Shown piece by piece: positions 7,975 through 15,386 of a stretch of DNA of 64,000 nt. The notes below the pieces were generated by a model that worked only from the letters and a program-made list of their open reading frames with translations, did not search any database and was not told where the DNA came from. The stretch covers positions 243,538 through 307,537 of the forward strand of contig CABIWW010000001.1 in the NCBI GenBank assembly GCA_902362435.1, written 5' to 3'. This stretch comes from Eubacteriaceae bacterium (GTDB taxonomy: Bacteria > Bacillota > Clostridia > Peptostreptococcales > Anaerovoracaceae). Position 1 is the first letter of the stretch, and every line of letters begins with the position of its first letter. Made by a program: the position numbers and the translations under genes.

Positions 7975-9396
7975 ATGTATAAGGATTTTATCAGGAAGAA
8001 CTACAGGATACTGCTGGATATACTCAACTGCCTCAAAGTCGGAGTTTACATAACAGACGGAGACGGGAACACCGTGTTCCTGAATGACGAGTCGTGCAAG
8101 ACCGGCGGCCTGACGAGAGAGGAAGTGCTCGGCAAGAATATGGCTGAACTTGAAGAAATGGGCTTCGTCGAGAATTCGGTAACACTGCGGACGCTGAAGA
8201 GCGGAAAGGAAGAGGATATCATACAGAACCTCGGGGACGGTGATAAGGTGTTCGTGACCGGCACACCTCTTTACTGCGGCGATGACGGCATCGATCTGAT
8301 AGTGTGCACAGAACGCAACATCACGGAGACTCTCGTGCTCAGGGATCTGCTGCGCGAACAGAATGAAGACAATGAAAAGATAAAAAAAGAGATCGAATAT
8401 CTCAAGAATCAGAACATCGTCATGTGGGGAAACATGATAGCGGAAGACGATGAAACGAAGACACTTGCTGAAAAGGCTGCGCGCATAGCCAAACTTGACA
8501 CTACGGTGCTTCTTACAGGCGAGTCTGGAACAGGCAAGGAAGTCTTCGCAAATTTCATATATCAGAACAGCGGCAGAGCCGGCAGACCTTTCATAAAGAT
8601 CAACTGTGCAGCGATACCTGAGAATCTGCTGGAGTCAGAGCTGTTCGGATACGAGCCGGGTGCGTTCACAGGAGCAAGCAAAAAAGGCAAGATGGGACTG
8701 TTTGAAATGGCGAACACAGGCACACTGTTTCTGGACGAGATAGGCGAGATGCCCGTACATCTGCAGTCGAAACTGCTGAGAGTCCTTCAGGAAAAGGAGA
8801 TCATGCACGTTGGCGGCAGCAAGGTGATACCTGTTGACGTCAGACTGATAACCGCGACAAACCGGGATCTTCAGAAGGCAGTGGATGAAGGAACGTTCAG
8901 ACAGGATCTGTATTACAGACTCAATGTGATGCCGCTGGAACTTCTGCCGCTGCGAGGGCGAAAAAAGGATATCGCCGCACTTACGACGTATTTTATCGAT
9001 CATTTCAATGCGATCTACAAGATGAACAAGGCTATCACGAATGCAGCTGTGGAAGCGCTGCAGCAGTTCGAGTGGCCGGGAAACATCAGAGAGCTGGAGA
9101 ATATAATCGAGCGCATCATCATCAGCTTTGACGGCGATGTGATAACGAGATTCCAGGTCGAACGCGCACTTGGCGTGCCGGTCGAGCAAAAGGCATCATA
9201 TACTCCTCAGCTTGAAAACAAAACGATGACAGAGCTCATGGACGAGTATGAGCGCTATATACTCGAAACGATGATGGATACTCACGGGAAAAAAGCAAGC
9301 GAAGTGGGAAAAGTGCTTGGCATGAGCAAGGCGACGCTTTCCAGAAAGCTGAGCAAATACGGGTTGAACAAGGGAAGTTCCAGAAATGAAACCTGA
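7975..9396 (+). CDS. Sigma-54-dependent transcriptional activator (PAS, AAA+, Fis-type HTH)
   Basis: A 473-residue bacterial enhancer-binding protein. An N-terminal PAS domain (about 15-120; [27 protein letters not shown]) replaces a receiver domain, so the signal is probably a small molecule or intermediate. A short coiled linker follows. The AAA+ domain carries Walker A GESGTGKE near residue 181 and the sigma-54 contact loop GAFTGA near 229, and the C-terminal Fis-type HTH ([19 protein letters not shown]) is near 440. I chose the ATG at 7975 for its AAGGTG SD rather than 7942. A matching -24/-12 promoter sits 225 bases downstream of its stop, before a saccharopine-dehydrogenase-like gene, so that gene is its likely target. 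Confidence 0.93.
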   Translation: MYKDFIRKNYRILLDILNCLKVGVYITDGDGNTVFLNDESCKTGGLTREEVLGKNMAELEEMGFVENSVTLRTLKSGKEEDIIQNLGDGDKVFVTGTPLYCGDDGIDLIVCTERNITETLVLRDLLREQNEDNEKIKKEIEYLKNQNIVMWGNMIAEDDETKTLAEKAARIAKLDTTVLLTGESGTGKEVFANFIYQNSGRAGRPFIKINCAAIPENLLESELFGYEPGAFTGASKKGKMGLFEMANTGTLFLDEIGEMPVHLQSKLLRVLQEKEIMHVGGSKVIPVDVRLITATNRDLQKAVDEGTFRQDLYYRLNVMPLELLPLRGRKKDIAALTTYFIDHFNAIYKMNKAITNAAVEALQQFEWPGNIRELENIIERIIISFDGDVITRFQVERALGVPVEQKASYTPQLENKTMTELMDEYERYILETMMDTHGKKASEVGKVLGMSKATLSRKLSKYGLNKGSSRNET

Positions 9397-9457
9397 GAGG
9401 TTCCGGACTGCAACCCTGAAAGGGCTGAAAATCGCATCAGATACAAAAAATACATCT

Positions 9458-9486
9458 AAAGGTTCCAGAAATGGAACCTTTTCTTA
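9458..9486 (+). terminator. Rho-independent terminator after the sigma-54 activator
   Basis: Arms AAAGGTTCC and GGAACCTTT around a six-base loop, followed by TTTCTT. It isolates the activator gene from the sigma-54 promoter downstream. Confidence 0.8.
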
Positions 9487-9524
9487 TGCCTTCACGCGCC
9501 TCGACGGCTGCAGATGCGTCGGCA

Positions 9525-9593
9525 AGAAGGTATGCTGCGGCTTTGCATGAGAATAAAAAAACGTTGAAATTCCAACGATAGTGCGCTTTGCAC
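9525..9593 (+). promoter_or_regulatory. Possible upstream activator sites for the sigma-54 promoter
   Basis: Three dyads lie 30-100 bases before the -24 element: ATGC-N9-GCAT near 9531, the near-perfect 16-base palindrome CGTTGAAATTCCAACG at 9562-9577, and GTGC-N5-GCAC at 9581-9593. The first and third share the string CTTTGCA. Activators of this class bind such dyads upstream of -24/-12 promoters; which of these is used is unknown. Confidence 0.4.
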
Positions 9594-9621
9594 GAAATGA
9601 ATCAAAAGTTTTCTGAATAGT

Positions 9622-9638
9622 TTGGCATGCATGTTGCT
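9622..9638 (+). promoter_or_regulatory. Sigma-54 (-24/-12) promoter
   Basis: TTGGCATGCATGTTGCT matches the consensus TTGGCAC-N5-TTGCT/A at all but one position, and the invariant GG (9624-9625) and GC (9636-9637) are exactly 10 bases apart. Transcription would start near 9649, 39 bases before the ATG at 9688. A sigma-54 activator is encoded immediately upstream. Confidence 0.85.
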
Positions 9639-9687
9639 CTATATATGGTCAGTTGAAAAAACATGTAACATGACAGGAGGAAACAGG

Positions 9688-10917
9688 ATGAAAGTTTTGA
9701 TAGTAGGCGCCGGCGGACAGGGCGGCTCATGCGCATCTATACTGGCCAGACAGGATAATATCGAGGAGATAAGGATAGTCGATCTCAAGGAAGAAACTGC
9801 AAAAGCGATAGCAGATCATATAGGCAGTGACAAGGTCAGGACGGGAACGGTGAATGCTACTGACCCTGACGACGTGGCGAGAGCTGCCGAGGGCGTCGAT
9901 GTCGTAGTCGACATGGTAATGCCGTGGATGGTGCCTTATGTGATGGAGGGCGCGCTCAAGGCAAAGGCTAATTATATAAACACAGCTTTTGACGTGCCGT
10001 TCTGGGATAAGTTCGTCGAAGGCGTTGCGATCGAGGATATGCCGCTCTGCAGGGAGTTCAAAGAGGCGGGGCTGACCGCGCTGTTCGGATGCGGATTTGC
10101 TCCGGGATGGACTAACGTGCTGGCGAGAAGACTTGCAAACAGACTCGACAGAGTGGACAGCATCAAGATGAGGATAGGAAAGGCAACTCATCTTCCGGGC
10201 GAACACGAATACGACTGGGTGCTCAGACCATGGAATCCGGGATGGTCGCCGAAGCAGGCTCTTATCGACTGCGCTGCTCCGACATACGCGCTGGAGGATG
10301 GAAAATACGTGCAGTATCCTCCGTTCGGCGGACTGGAGATGTGGGATTTCCCTGAACCGGTAGGACATCTGCCTGTTACGCACCATTCGCATGAGGAGAT
10401 CTACAGCATGCCGGCTACGTTCAAGGGCGTGAAGGACGTGGATTTCAAATATTACATGATGTATCAGCCTGCGATGTTCTATGCTATGGGACTGTGCTCG
10501 CAGGATAAGATCAGGGTAGGAGATGTGGAAGTAGCACCTATCGATGTAGTGACAGCTATGGTGCCGCCTCCTCAGAACAATATCTTCGGCGCTACTGACG
10601 AACAGCTCGAGTACGCTGACAAGACTGCATTCATCGAACTCGTTGTGGAAGTGGCAGGAGAAAAAGACGGAAAGAAAATCGCATGGACGGCAAACTGCCC
10701 TAAGATGAATGCTCCGGGGCCTGAACTGAAGAAGCTTTACGGAACAGCTCTCGTATACGTATCGCTGCCTCTCGCGACAGGAACGATGCTGATCGACGAG
10801 ATAGATATGCCGAAGGGTATCGTATTTGCGGATGAACTCGATCCTGAAGTGTTCATAGACAAGATGATGGGCACGGGATATCCGTACAAGTGGAAAGAAA
10901 CTGTAAAAGAAATATAG
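9688..10917 (+). CDS. Saccharopine dehydrogenase family oxidoreductase
   Basis: A 409-residue NAD(P)-dependent enzyme of the saccharopine/carboxynorspermidine/opine dehydrogenase superfamily. The N-terminal Rossmann fold has GAGGQGG at residues 7-13 with an acidic end of strand two (RIVDLKEE). The C-terminal domain includes GCGFAPGWTNVLARRLA near 130 and the Trp-rich YDWVLRPWNPGWSP region. The ATG at 9688 has the SD GGAGGAAAC; a frame start at 9622 would lie inside the sigma-54 promoter and was rejected. Such enzymes reductively form or oxidatively split a secondary amine between an amino acid and a keto acid or aldehyde. The substrate is unknown. Control by sigma-54 and the downstream symporter suggest catabolism of an imported compound. 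A diverged relative is at 57741. Confidence 0.88.
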   Translation: MKVLIVGAGGQGGSCASILARQDNIEEIRIVDLKEETAKAIADHIGSDKVRTGTVNATDPDDVARAAEGVDVVVDMVMPWMVPYVMEGALKAKANYINTAFDVPFWDKFVEGVAIEDMPLCREFKEAGLTALFGCGFAPGWTNVLARRLANRLDRVDSIKMRIGKATHLPGEHEYDWVLRPWNPGWSPKQALIDCAAPTYALEDGKYVQYPPFGGLEMWDFPEPVGHLPVTHHSHEEIYSMPATFKGVKDVDFKYYMMYQPAMFYAMGLCSQDKIRVGDVEVAPIDVVTAMVPPPQNNIFGATDEQLEYADKTAFIELVVEVAGEKDGKKIAWTANCPKMNAPGPELKKLYGTALVYVSLPLATGTMLIDEIDMPKGIVFADELDPEVFIDKMMGTGYPYKWKETVKEI

Positions 10918-10949
10918 TGTCATACGACCTCCAGTAATATATTGACAAC

Positions 10950-10993
10950 AACATTAAAAATGTCGCTGTATCTCAGACGGCATTTTTAATGTT
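10950..10993. terminator. Probable bidirectional hairpin terminator
   Basis: Perfect 13-base arms AACATTAAAAATG and CATTTTTAATGTT, with an 18-base loop that can itself pair. The T-rich 3' arm allows termination after the dehydrogenase gene. Because there is no long T-run after the stem, read-through into the symporter genes is possible. Confidence 0.6.
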
Positions 10994-11055
10994 TCAGGGC
11001 AGTGGATGAGGACGTACATAAAAGTACGATATGCCTCATAGTATATTTCGTTCAG

Positions 11056-11087
11056 GGCGGTGCCGGGGCCATGCCGGCCTGCCGCCG
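11056..11087 (+). other. GC-rich hairpin in the leader of the unknown-protein gene
   Basis: GGCGG-t-GCCGG and CCGGC-c-TGCCGCC can pair around a short loop. No T-run follows, so it is an RNA structure or protein site rather than a normal terminator. Confidence 0.4.
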
Positions 11088-11097
11088 ATAAATCAAA

Positions 11098-11241
11098 GAA
11101 ATCCTGAAGGATAACCTGATGCCGGTCTACGACCGACAAATAAATGAAACCCTAAAGGATACCTTAATGCCGGTCTACGACCGACAAACTATAGAAACCC
11201 TAAAGGATACCTTAATGTCGGTCTTCGACCGACAAACTATA
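11098..11241 (+). repeat. Three tandem 48-bp repeats in the leader of the unknown-protein gene
   Basis: Units at 11098-11145, 11146-11193 and 11194-11241 are each exactly 48 bases. Units 2 and 3 differ at only two positions and unit 1 is more diverged. Each unit holds an SD-like AAGGAT, an ATG about 7 bases later and a hairpin (CGGTC-TAC-GACCG; in unit 3 GTCGGTC-TTC-GACCGAC). A fourth unit begins (GAAAGGAGG) and becomes the real SD of the gene at 11258. The array stays open in one frame and would encode three 16-residue repeats (core ETLKDTLMPVYDRQTI), but that frame ends inside the next gene, out of phase with it. Confidence 0.9.
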
Positions 11242-11257
11242 GAAAGGAGGATTTTGA

Positions 11258-11899
11258 ATGAGAGATACGGTGGTGAAGCGTCTGAAAACGGCGCCGCGCA
11301 CAGCGGAACCGCAGACCGGCGAATATCACACGAAACAGGTGGCTGACAGACAGGAGGCCATAGAGAGCAAACTCAGACTCCTGCACGGCAGTATTTTCGG
11401 TAAGCCGATGATGAAGTTTGATATCGGGAGAGTCACAGACGTATGGGTGCCTTACTGTTATCTCGAATATGACTTCCGTGTTGAGCGCAATATTTTATTC
11501 AAGAAAAAAGGTCTGACAAAAGAAGGCAAGGTGGCCGTGGTGCTGGATGTCAACGAGATGCATCCGTTTCAGTATGATATCTACGAAAGCGGGCAGCTCC
11601 CTCTCGTGAAAGGAAAACTCGATACTGCGAAACGGACCGTGATAAAGACAGCGAACACGCTTTCCGATATGGAAAGCAGAGCAGAGGACTACATACAATT
11701 CAAGATAATGAAAAAGTTTTACGGACGCAACGCAGCGCTTTACCTGAGCAGCGAGAAGATCTTCTACAGACCTGCCGTTGAAATGGAAATTATCTACAAA
11801 GGAAAATACCCGAACATGAGATACGCATATCTCGATGAGTTCGCCGTGGAAAGCGAGCATGTGCTGGGGCTGAAATACAGAGTGGATAATAATTTCTAA
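11258..11899 (+). CDS. Hypothetical protein of unknown family, 213 residues
   Basis: I do not recognise this protein. It has a near-perfect SD (GAAAGGAGG) 7 bases before the ATG, and ends 13 bases before the SSS symporter, so the two are co-transcribed. It has no signal peptide or membrane segment. The first 40 residues are basic and look disordered; the rest mixes beta-rich segments (VWVPYCYLEYDFRV, KVAVVLDVNEMHPFQ) with a helical part (AEDYIQFKIMKKFYG). There are few cysteines and no evident nucleotide-binding motif. Its place between a sigma-54-controlled dehydrogenase and a symporter suggests a role in uptake or use of the same compound. It is preceded by the 48-bp repeat array. Confidence 0.8.
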   Translation: MRDTVVKRLKTAPRTAEPQTGEYHTKQVADRQEAIESKLRLLHGSIFGKPMMKFDIGRVTDVWVPYCYLEYDFRVERNILFKKKGLTKEGKVAVVLDVNEMHPFQYDIYESGQLPLVKGKLDTAKRTVIKTANTLSDMESRAEDYIQFKIMKKFYGRNAALYLSSEKIFYRPAVEMEIIYKGKYPNMRYAYLDEFAVESEHVLGLKYRVDNNF

Positions 11900-11912
11900 A
11901 AGGAGGAATCAA

Positions 11913-13361
11913 ATGGCTGTTAATTTTTCTGAAATATGGTCATCGATCGACTGGCTCATAATAGTCGCGTATTTCGTGGCTATCATATCCGTCGGTCTGA
12001 CGATGCGTAAAAGAGCAAGCAAGAACATGAAGAGCTTTTTCGTGGCGTCGAGAAGACTCACGATACCTGTTCTCGTAGGTGTGGGCGCCGCAAGCTGGTA
12101 TGACTCGTGGACTATAGTCGGACTCGCTGAGTGCGGTACGACCATGGGTATATGTATCATATTCATATACATCATACCTACGGCGATACTGAGACTTCCT
12201 CTCGCCGTGTGGATAGGGCCTCTCGTGAGGAACAAGATACCTGACTGGGTGCTTACGATGCCGGACCTGATGGCATACATGTACGACAGAAAGACGAAGT
12301 TCATCATGGCTATCGGCATGCTGCCGCCTTTCCTTTATGAATCAGCGCTGCTGACAGCGGGCGGCTCGGTGATAGCATACGTTACCGGAATGAACATGTG
12401 GCTGGCTTTCGCTGCTCTCGGCGTGATAATCATATTCTACACATCGCTGTCAGGGCTCTGGGGCCTTGCGGTGACCGATATGATGCAGTTCGTCGTGATG
12501 TCCGTATCGGCAGGCGTGCTCTGCTTCGGACTTTTCAATCACTTTGGAGGATTCGCCACACTGTTCGATCAGGTGGAAGCTGTAAATCCTGATTTCATGA
12601 CTGTCACTGGCGGGAACGGATTCCTGTCGATACTAGGATGGGTGATCAGTGCGCTGGCAATGTATGCGAACTCTCAGTCATACCAGAGATTCGGATCATC
12701 CAAGTCGGGCGGAGATATCAAGGTTTCATACACATGCATCATGATATTCGGACTGTTCTTCAGTACGGTAATGGTATTCGCCGGAATGGCTGCACTGGTG
12801 CTCTTCCCTGAAGCTGCATCGCAGGCGCCGTCGGAAGCTTTCTGGGCTGTAGTGTTCACGACTCTGCCGATAGGCCTGAGAGGTCTGTTTGTGGCAGCGC
12901 TGTTATCAGCAGTAATGTCAACAGTCAGCGCAGACTATCTGATATGCGGAGCTGTAGTAGTGCATGATATCATCAAGAGTTTCTTCAAACCTGATCTCAG
13001 TGACAAGGCTGAAGTATGGGGCACGAGACTCGTTATCTGGATCGTCGGCTTGTTCATGATCGTCGCTACTTATTTCTGGTCAGACGGCATCTCCAAAGCA
13101 TACTACTACTGCGGAGGATTCCAGGTCGCAGCATTTATCGTGCCGCTCATGCTCGGACTCTTCTACAAAAAGAAGACTCCGTCAGCCGGATTCTGGAGTC
13201 TGCTGCTCACTATCGTGGCATATGCAGTATGGGAATTCGTTCTCGGCACACCGGGAGGTATACCTGCAAACGTGGCATGCATAATATTCAGCGTGCTGGT
13301 ATATGTGATCGTTGCAAAGCTGACCTACAAAGGCGAAGAGAACAAGACTCTCACCGCATGA
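11913..13361 (+). CDS. Sodium:solute symporter family (SSS) transporter
   Basis: A 482-residue membrane protein with about 13 hydrophobic segments. SSS-family features are the ASWYDSWTIVGLAE region near residue 60, the GLWGLAVTDMMQFVVM stretch near 185 that corresponds to the family signature, and the FVAALLSAVMSTVSADYLICGAVV stretch near 330 that contributes to the Na2 site. SSS proteins import sugars, amino acids, carboxylates or vitamins with sodium. The SD AAAAGGAGG precedes the ATG. The gene is followed 16 bases later by a small two-helix protein, an arrangement known for SSS transporters with a small accessory subunit. The substrate is probably the compound metabolised by the neighbouring dehydrogenase or amidohydrolase. 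Confidence 0.92.
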   Translation: MAVNFSEIWSSIDWLIIVAYFVAIISVGLTMRKRASKNMKSFFVASRRLTIPVLVGVGAASWYDSWTIVGLAECGTTMGICIIFIYIIPTAILRLPLAVWIGPLVRNKIPDWVLTMPDLMAYMYDRKTKFIMAIGMLPPFLYESALLTAGGSVIAYVTGMNMWLAFAALGVIIIFYTSLSGLWGLAVTDMMQFVVMSVSAGVLCFGLFNHFGGFATLFDQVEAVNPDFMTVTGGNGFLSILGWVISALAMYANSQSYQRFGSSKSGGDIKVSYTCIMIFGLFFSTVMVFAGMAALVLFPEAASQAPSEAFWAVVFTTLPIGLRGLFVAALLSAVMSTVSADYLICGAVVVHDIIKSFFKPDLSDKAEVWGTRLVIWIVGLFMIVATYFWSDGISKAYYYCGGFQVAAFIVPLMLGLFYKKKTPSAGFWSLLLTIVAYAVWEFVLGTPGGIPANVACIIFSVLVYVIVAKLTYKGEENKTLTA

Positions 13362-13377
13362 GAAAGGCAGGGTTAAT

Positions 13378-13617
13378 ATGAAAAAAGAACTTAGTGAAGA
13401 AAAAAAGACCAAACTCGCATACAGATGGGCGATCATATGCCTGCTGTGCTCTGTGCTGATCGGCGCACTGACGATCGGCAGATCAGATATAGTGCTGCCC
13501 GTATTCATGGGCGCGGCTGCGATCCTTTACGGGCCGGTAACTGCATTCCTTTATATAAGAGAAGTAAAGAACGGAGTATTCGAGGTGGGGGATGAAGATG
13601 AAGAAGAGAGCGTTTAG
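13378..13617 (+). CDS. Small two-helix membrane protein, possible symporter accessory subunit
   Basis: A 79-residue protein with a charged N-terminus (KKELSEEKKTK), two hydrophobic helices (about 16-34 and 40-60) and an acidic tail (EVGDEDEEESV). It sits 16 bases after the SSS symporter and its last 20 bases overlap the start of the amidohydrolase, so all three are translated together. Small two-helix partners of similar size accompany other SSS transporters (YhdT with PanF; DUF4212-type small subunits). Sequence similarity to those families cannot be judged by eye, so the role is inferred from size, topology and position. Confidence 0.75.
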   Translation: MKKELSEEKKTKLAYRWAIICLLCSVLIGALTIGRSDIVLPVFMGAAAILYGPVTAFLYIREVKNGVFEVGDEDEEESV

Positions 13618-15205
13618 GTGCAGGAACATCTACACTGCCGTCTCGCCTGAGCTGATAGACGGCTACGTGATCTGTGAAGGCTCAAGGATAATCTTTGCGG
13701 GCACGGCAGACAAAGCCGCGGAGCATATCGACGGGAATACCGAAGTGCTCGACTTTGAAGATAACTTCATAATGCCGGGATTCCACGATTTTCACGTGCA
13801 TTCCCTTACGGGCGCTTTCATGGAAAAGGACGGCGTGCTGAGACATGCGGACAGCGAGGAGGAAGCTGCGGCGATGCTGTATGCAAAGAACAGCGATGAC
13901 AGCGGTGGCCGCTGGATCATGGGAGGAGCATGGGACAACTTCAGATGGCCCGGCACCAAACTGCCAACCAGGGAAAGTCTCGACAGGTATTTTAAGAATA
14001 CGCCGGTATTTCTTCTGAACAAGGAATGCCACGGAGCATGGCTCAACAGCGAGGCTCTGCGCAGGTTCAGCATCACGAGAAATACTCCGGATCCCGAAAA
14101 CGGCAGTTATTTCAGAGACGCTGACGGCGAGCCGACGGGCTATGTCCATGAAGCAGCCGTGATACCGATGCTCAGAAGTATCCTCAGTGAGATGAGCATG
14201 GAAGAGCTTTCAGGATATGCAGAGGCGTTTGCAAAGACTGCAGGCCGCTGCGGCATCACTTCTGTCGGAGATCTGCCGCTTTACGGCGTGAGGGCAGAGC
14301 CTGCGTACAGGATCCTTGAAGATAAAGGAAAGCTCAGCGTCAGGATAAACTTTGCCATAGATTTCAAGGAAGAGATAGATGAAATACTCAGGACTAAAGA
14401 GGCTTACAGCTCAGAAATGCTCAGATGCATAGGCGTTAAGGACTTTCTGGACGGCACGCCTATGGGTCACACCGGGTTCATGCTCGAAGATTACACCGAT
14501 ATGCCCGGGTTCAGGAGCGAGCCGATGATAGATCCCGAACACCTGAAAGAGCGTGTCGCGCAGATGGCAGCAAACGATATAAAGGTGAGGCTGCATGCAT
14601 GCGGAGACGGTGCGGTGCGTCTGGGGCTTGACGCTTTCGAATATGCGAAAAGCATGTACGGCGACAGAGACCTCAGACACTGTATCGAGCATATAGAAGC
14701 GATATCGCCTGATGATATAAAACGTTTCGGACAGCTCGGGGTCATAGCATCCGTACAGCCTGACCATCTGCCTAAGTACAGCTTTTACGAGCATCCTTTC
14801 CACACGATGATAGGCGAGGAGAGAATGAGATACTCCTGGCCGTTCAGATCCATCGCCGACACGGGCGGCAGACTTGCGTTCGGTACCGACTATCCTGTGA
14901 CAGAGCTGAATCCGCTCCGCGGCATATTCAGGGCTGTTACGAGACTTACCGACGAGCTGCAGCCTGAAGGCGGGTTCTCACCTGATGAAAAGCTGACGGT
15001 TCACAGCAGTCTGCAGGCTTATACGTACGGTTCGGCGTTCGCTGCCGACCGTGAGGCGGAGCTTGGCAGTCTGGAGCCGGGAAAACTGGCAGATCTGACG
15101 ATCCTGGACAGCAATGTGTTCGAGTGCGCATACGACAAAGATGCGATGTTCGGCATGGACGTCCTGATGACCGTCGTCGGAGGAGAGACGGTATATTCAA
15201 AGTAA
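13598..15205 (+). CDS. Amidohydrolase of the YtcJ type (Amidohydro_3)
   Basis: A 535-residue metal-dependent hydrolase. The N-terminal beta part (residues 1-60) is followed by the metal motif GFHDFHVH near 66, with later ligands in VRLHACGDG (His near 332) and RHCIEHIEAIS, the aspartate in AFGTDYPVTELNP near 430, and the closing LEPGKLADLTILDSN typical of the family. The ATG at 13598 is preferred to 13592 because GAGGTGGGG then has proper spacing. YtcJ-type enzymes hydrolyse amide or imide bonds, but their natural substrates are mostly unknown. It is the last gene of the symporter operon and is followed by a strong terminator, so it likely processes the imported compound. Confidence 0.9.
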   Translation: MKKRAFRCRNIYTAVSPELIDGYVICEGSRIIFAGTADKAAEHIDGNTEVLDFEDNFIMPGFHDFHVHSLTGAFMEKDGVLRHADSEEEAAAMLYAKNSDDSGGRWIMGGAWDNFRWPGTKLPTRESLDRYFKNTPVFLLNKECHGAWLNSEALRRFSITRNTPDPENGSYFRDADGEPTGYVHEAAVIPMLRSILSEMSMEELSGYAEAFAKTAGRCGITSVGDLPLYGVRAEPAYRILEDKGKLSVRINFAIDFKEEIDEILRTKEAYSSEMLRCIGVKDFLDGTPMGHTGFMLEDYTDMPGFRSEPMIDPEHLKERVAQMAANDIKVRLHACGDGAVRLGLDAFEYAKSMYGDRDLRHCIEHIEAISPDDIKRFGQLGVIASVQPDHLPKYSFYEHPFHTMIGEERMRYSWPFRSIADTGGRLAFGTDYPVTELNPLRGIFRAVTRLTDELQPEGGFSPDEKLTVHSSLQAYTYGSAFAADREAELGSLEPGKLADLTILDSNVFECAYDKDAMFGMDVLMTVVGGETVYSK

Positions 15206-15253
15206 ACTGTTCTGTCAAAAATAAATAATACCACTATGTTGATTCCTGAACTA

Positions 15254-15307
15254 AAAAACGGCACCGCCGCGACAGATGATAAGCACTGTCGCGGCGGTGC
15301 CGTTTTT
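15254..15307. terminator. Strong bidirectional terminator after the amidohydrolase
   Basis: Two perfectly complementary 22-base arms (15254-15275 and 15286-15307) with core CGGCACCGCCGCGACAG and a 10-base loop; A-run on one side and T-run on the other. Confidence 0.93.
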
Positions 15308-15332
15308 CTGTACAACAAACTGATACTGCCTA

Positions 15333-15361
15333 TAGACAACATTGTGAATTTGATTTAAAAT
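15333..15361 (+). promoter_or_regulatory. Sigma-A-type promoter for the YhgE/Pip pair
   Basis: TAGACA, a 17-base spacer and TAAAAT, placing the transcription start near 15368, about 19 bases before the ATG at 15387. One mismatch in the -35 and one in the -10. Confidence 0.6.
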
Positions 15362-15386
15362 GTATCTGTTAATACAGGAGGTTCTT

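Noticed and set aside
9622..9687. 22-codon N-terminal extension of the saccharopine-dehydrogenase-like protein
   Set aside because: It lies inside the -24/-12 promoter and has no SD; the ATG at 9688 has GGAGGAAAC and begins exactly at the Rossmann motif.
11119..11346. 75-codon frame through the 48-bp repeats as a normal gene
   Set aside because: It ends 88 bases inside the 11258 gene in another phase and is built almost only of the repeat; kept as an observation about the repeats, not as a gene.
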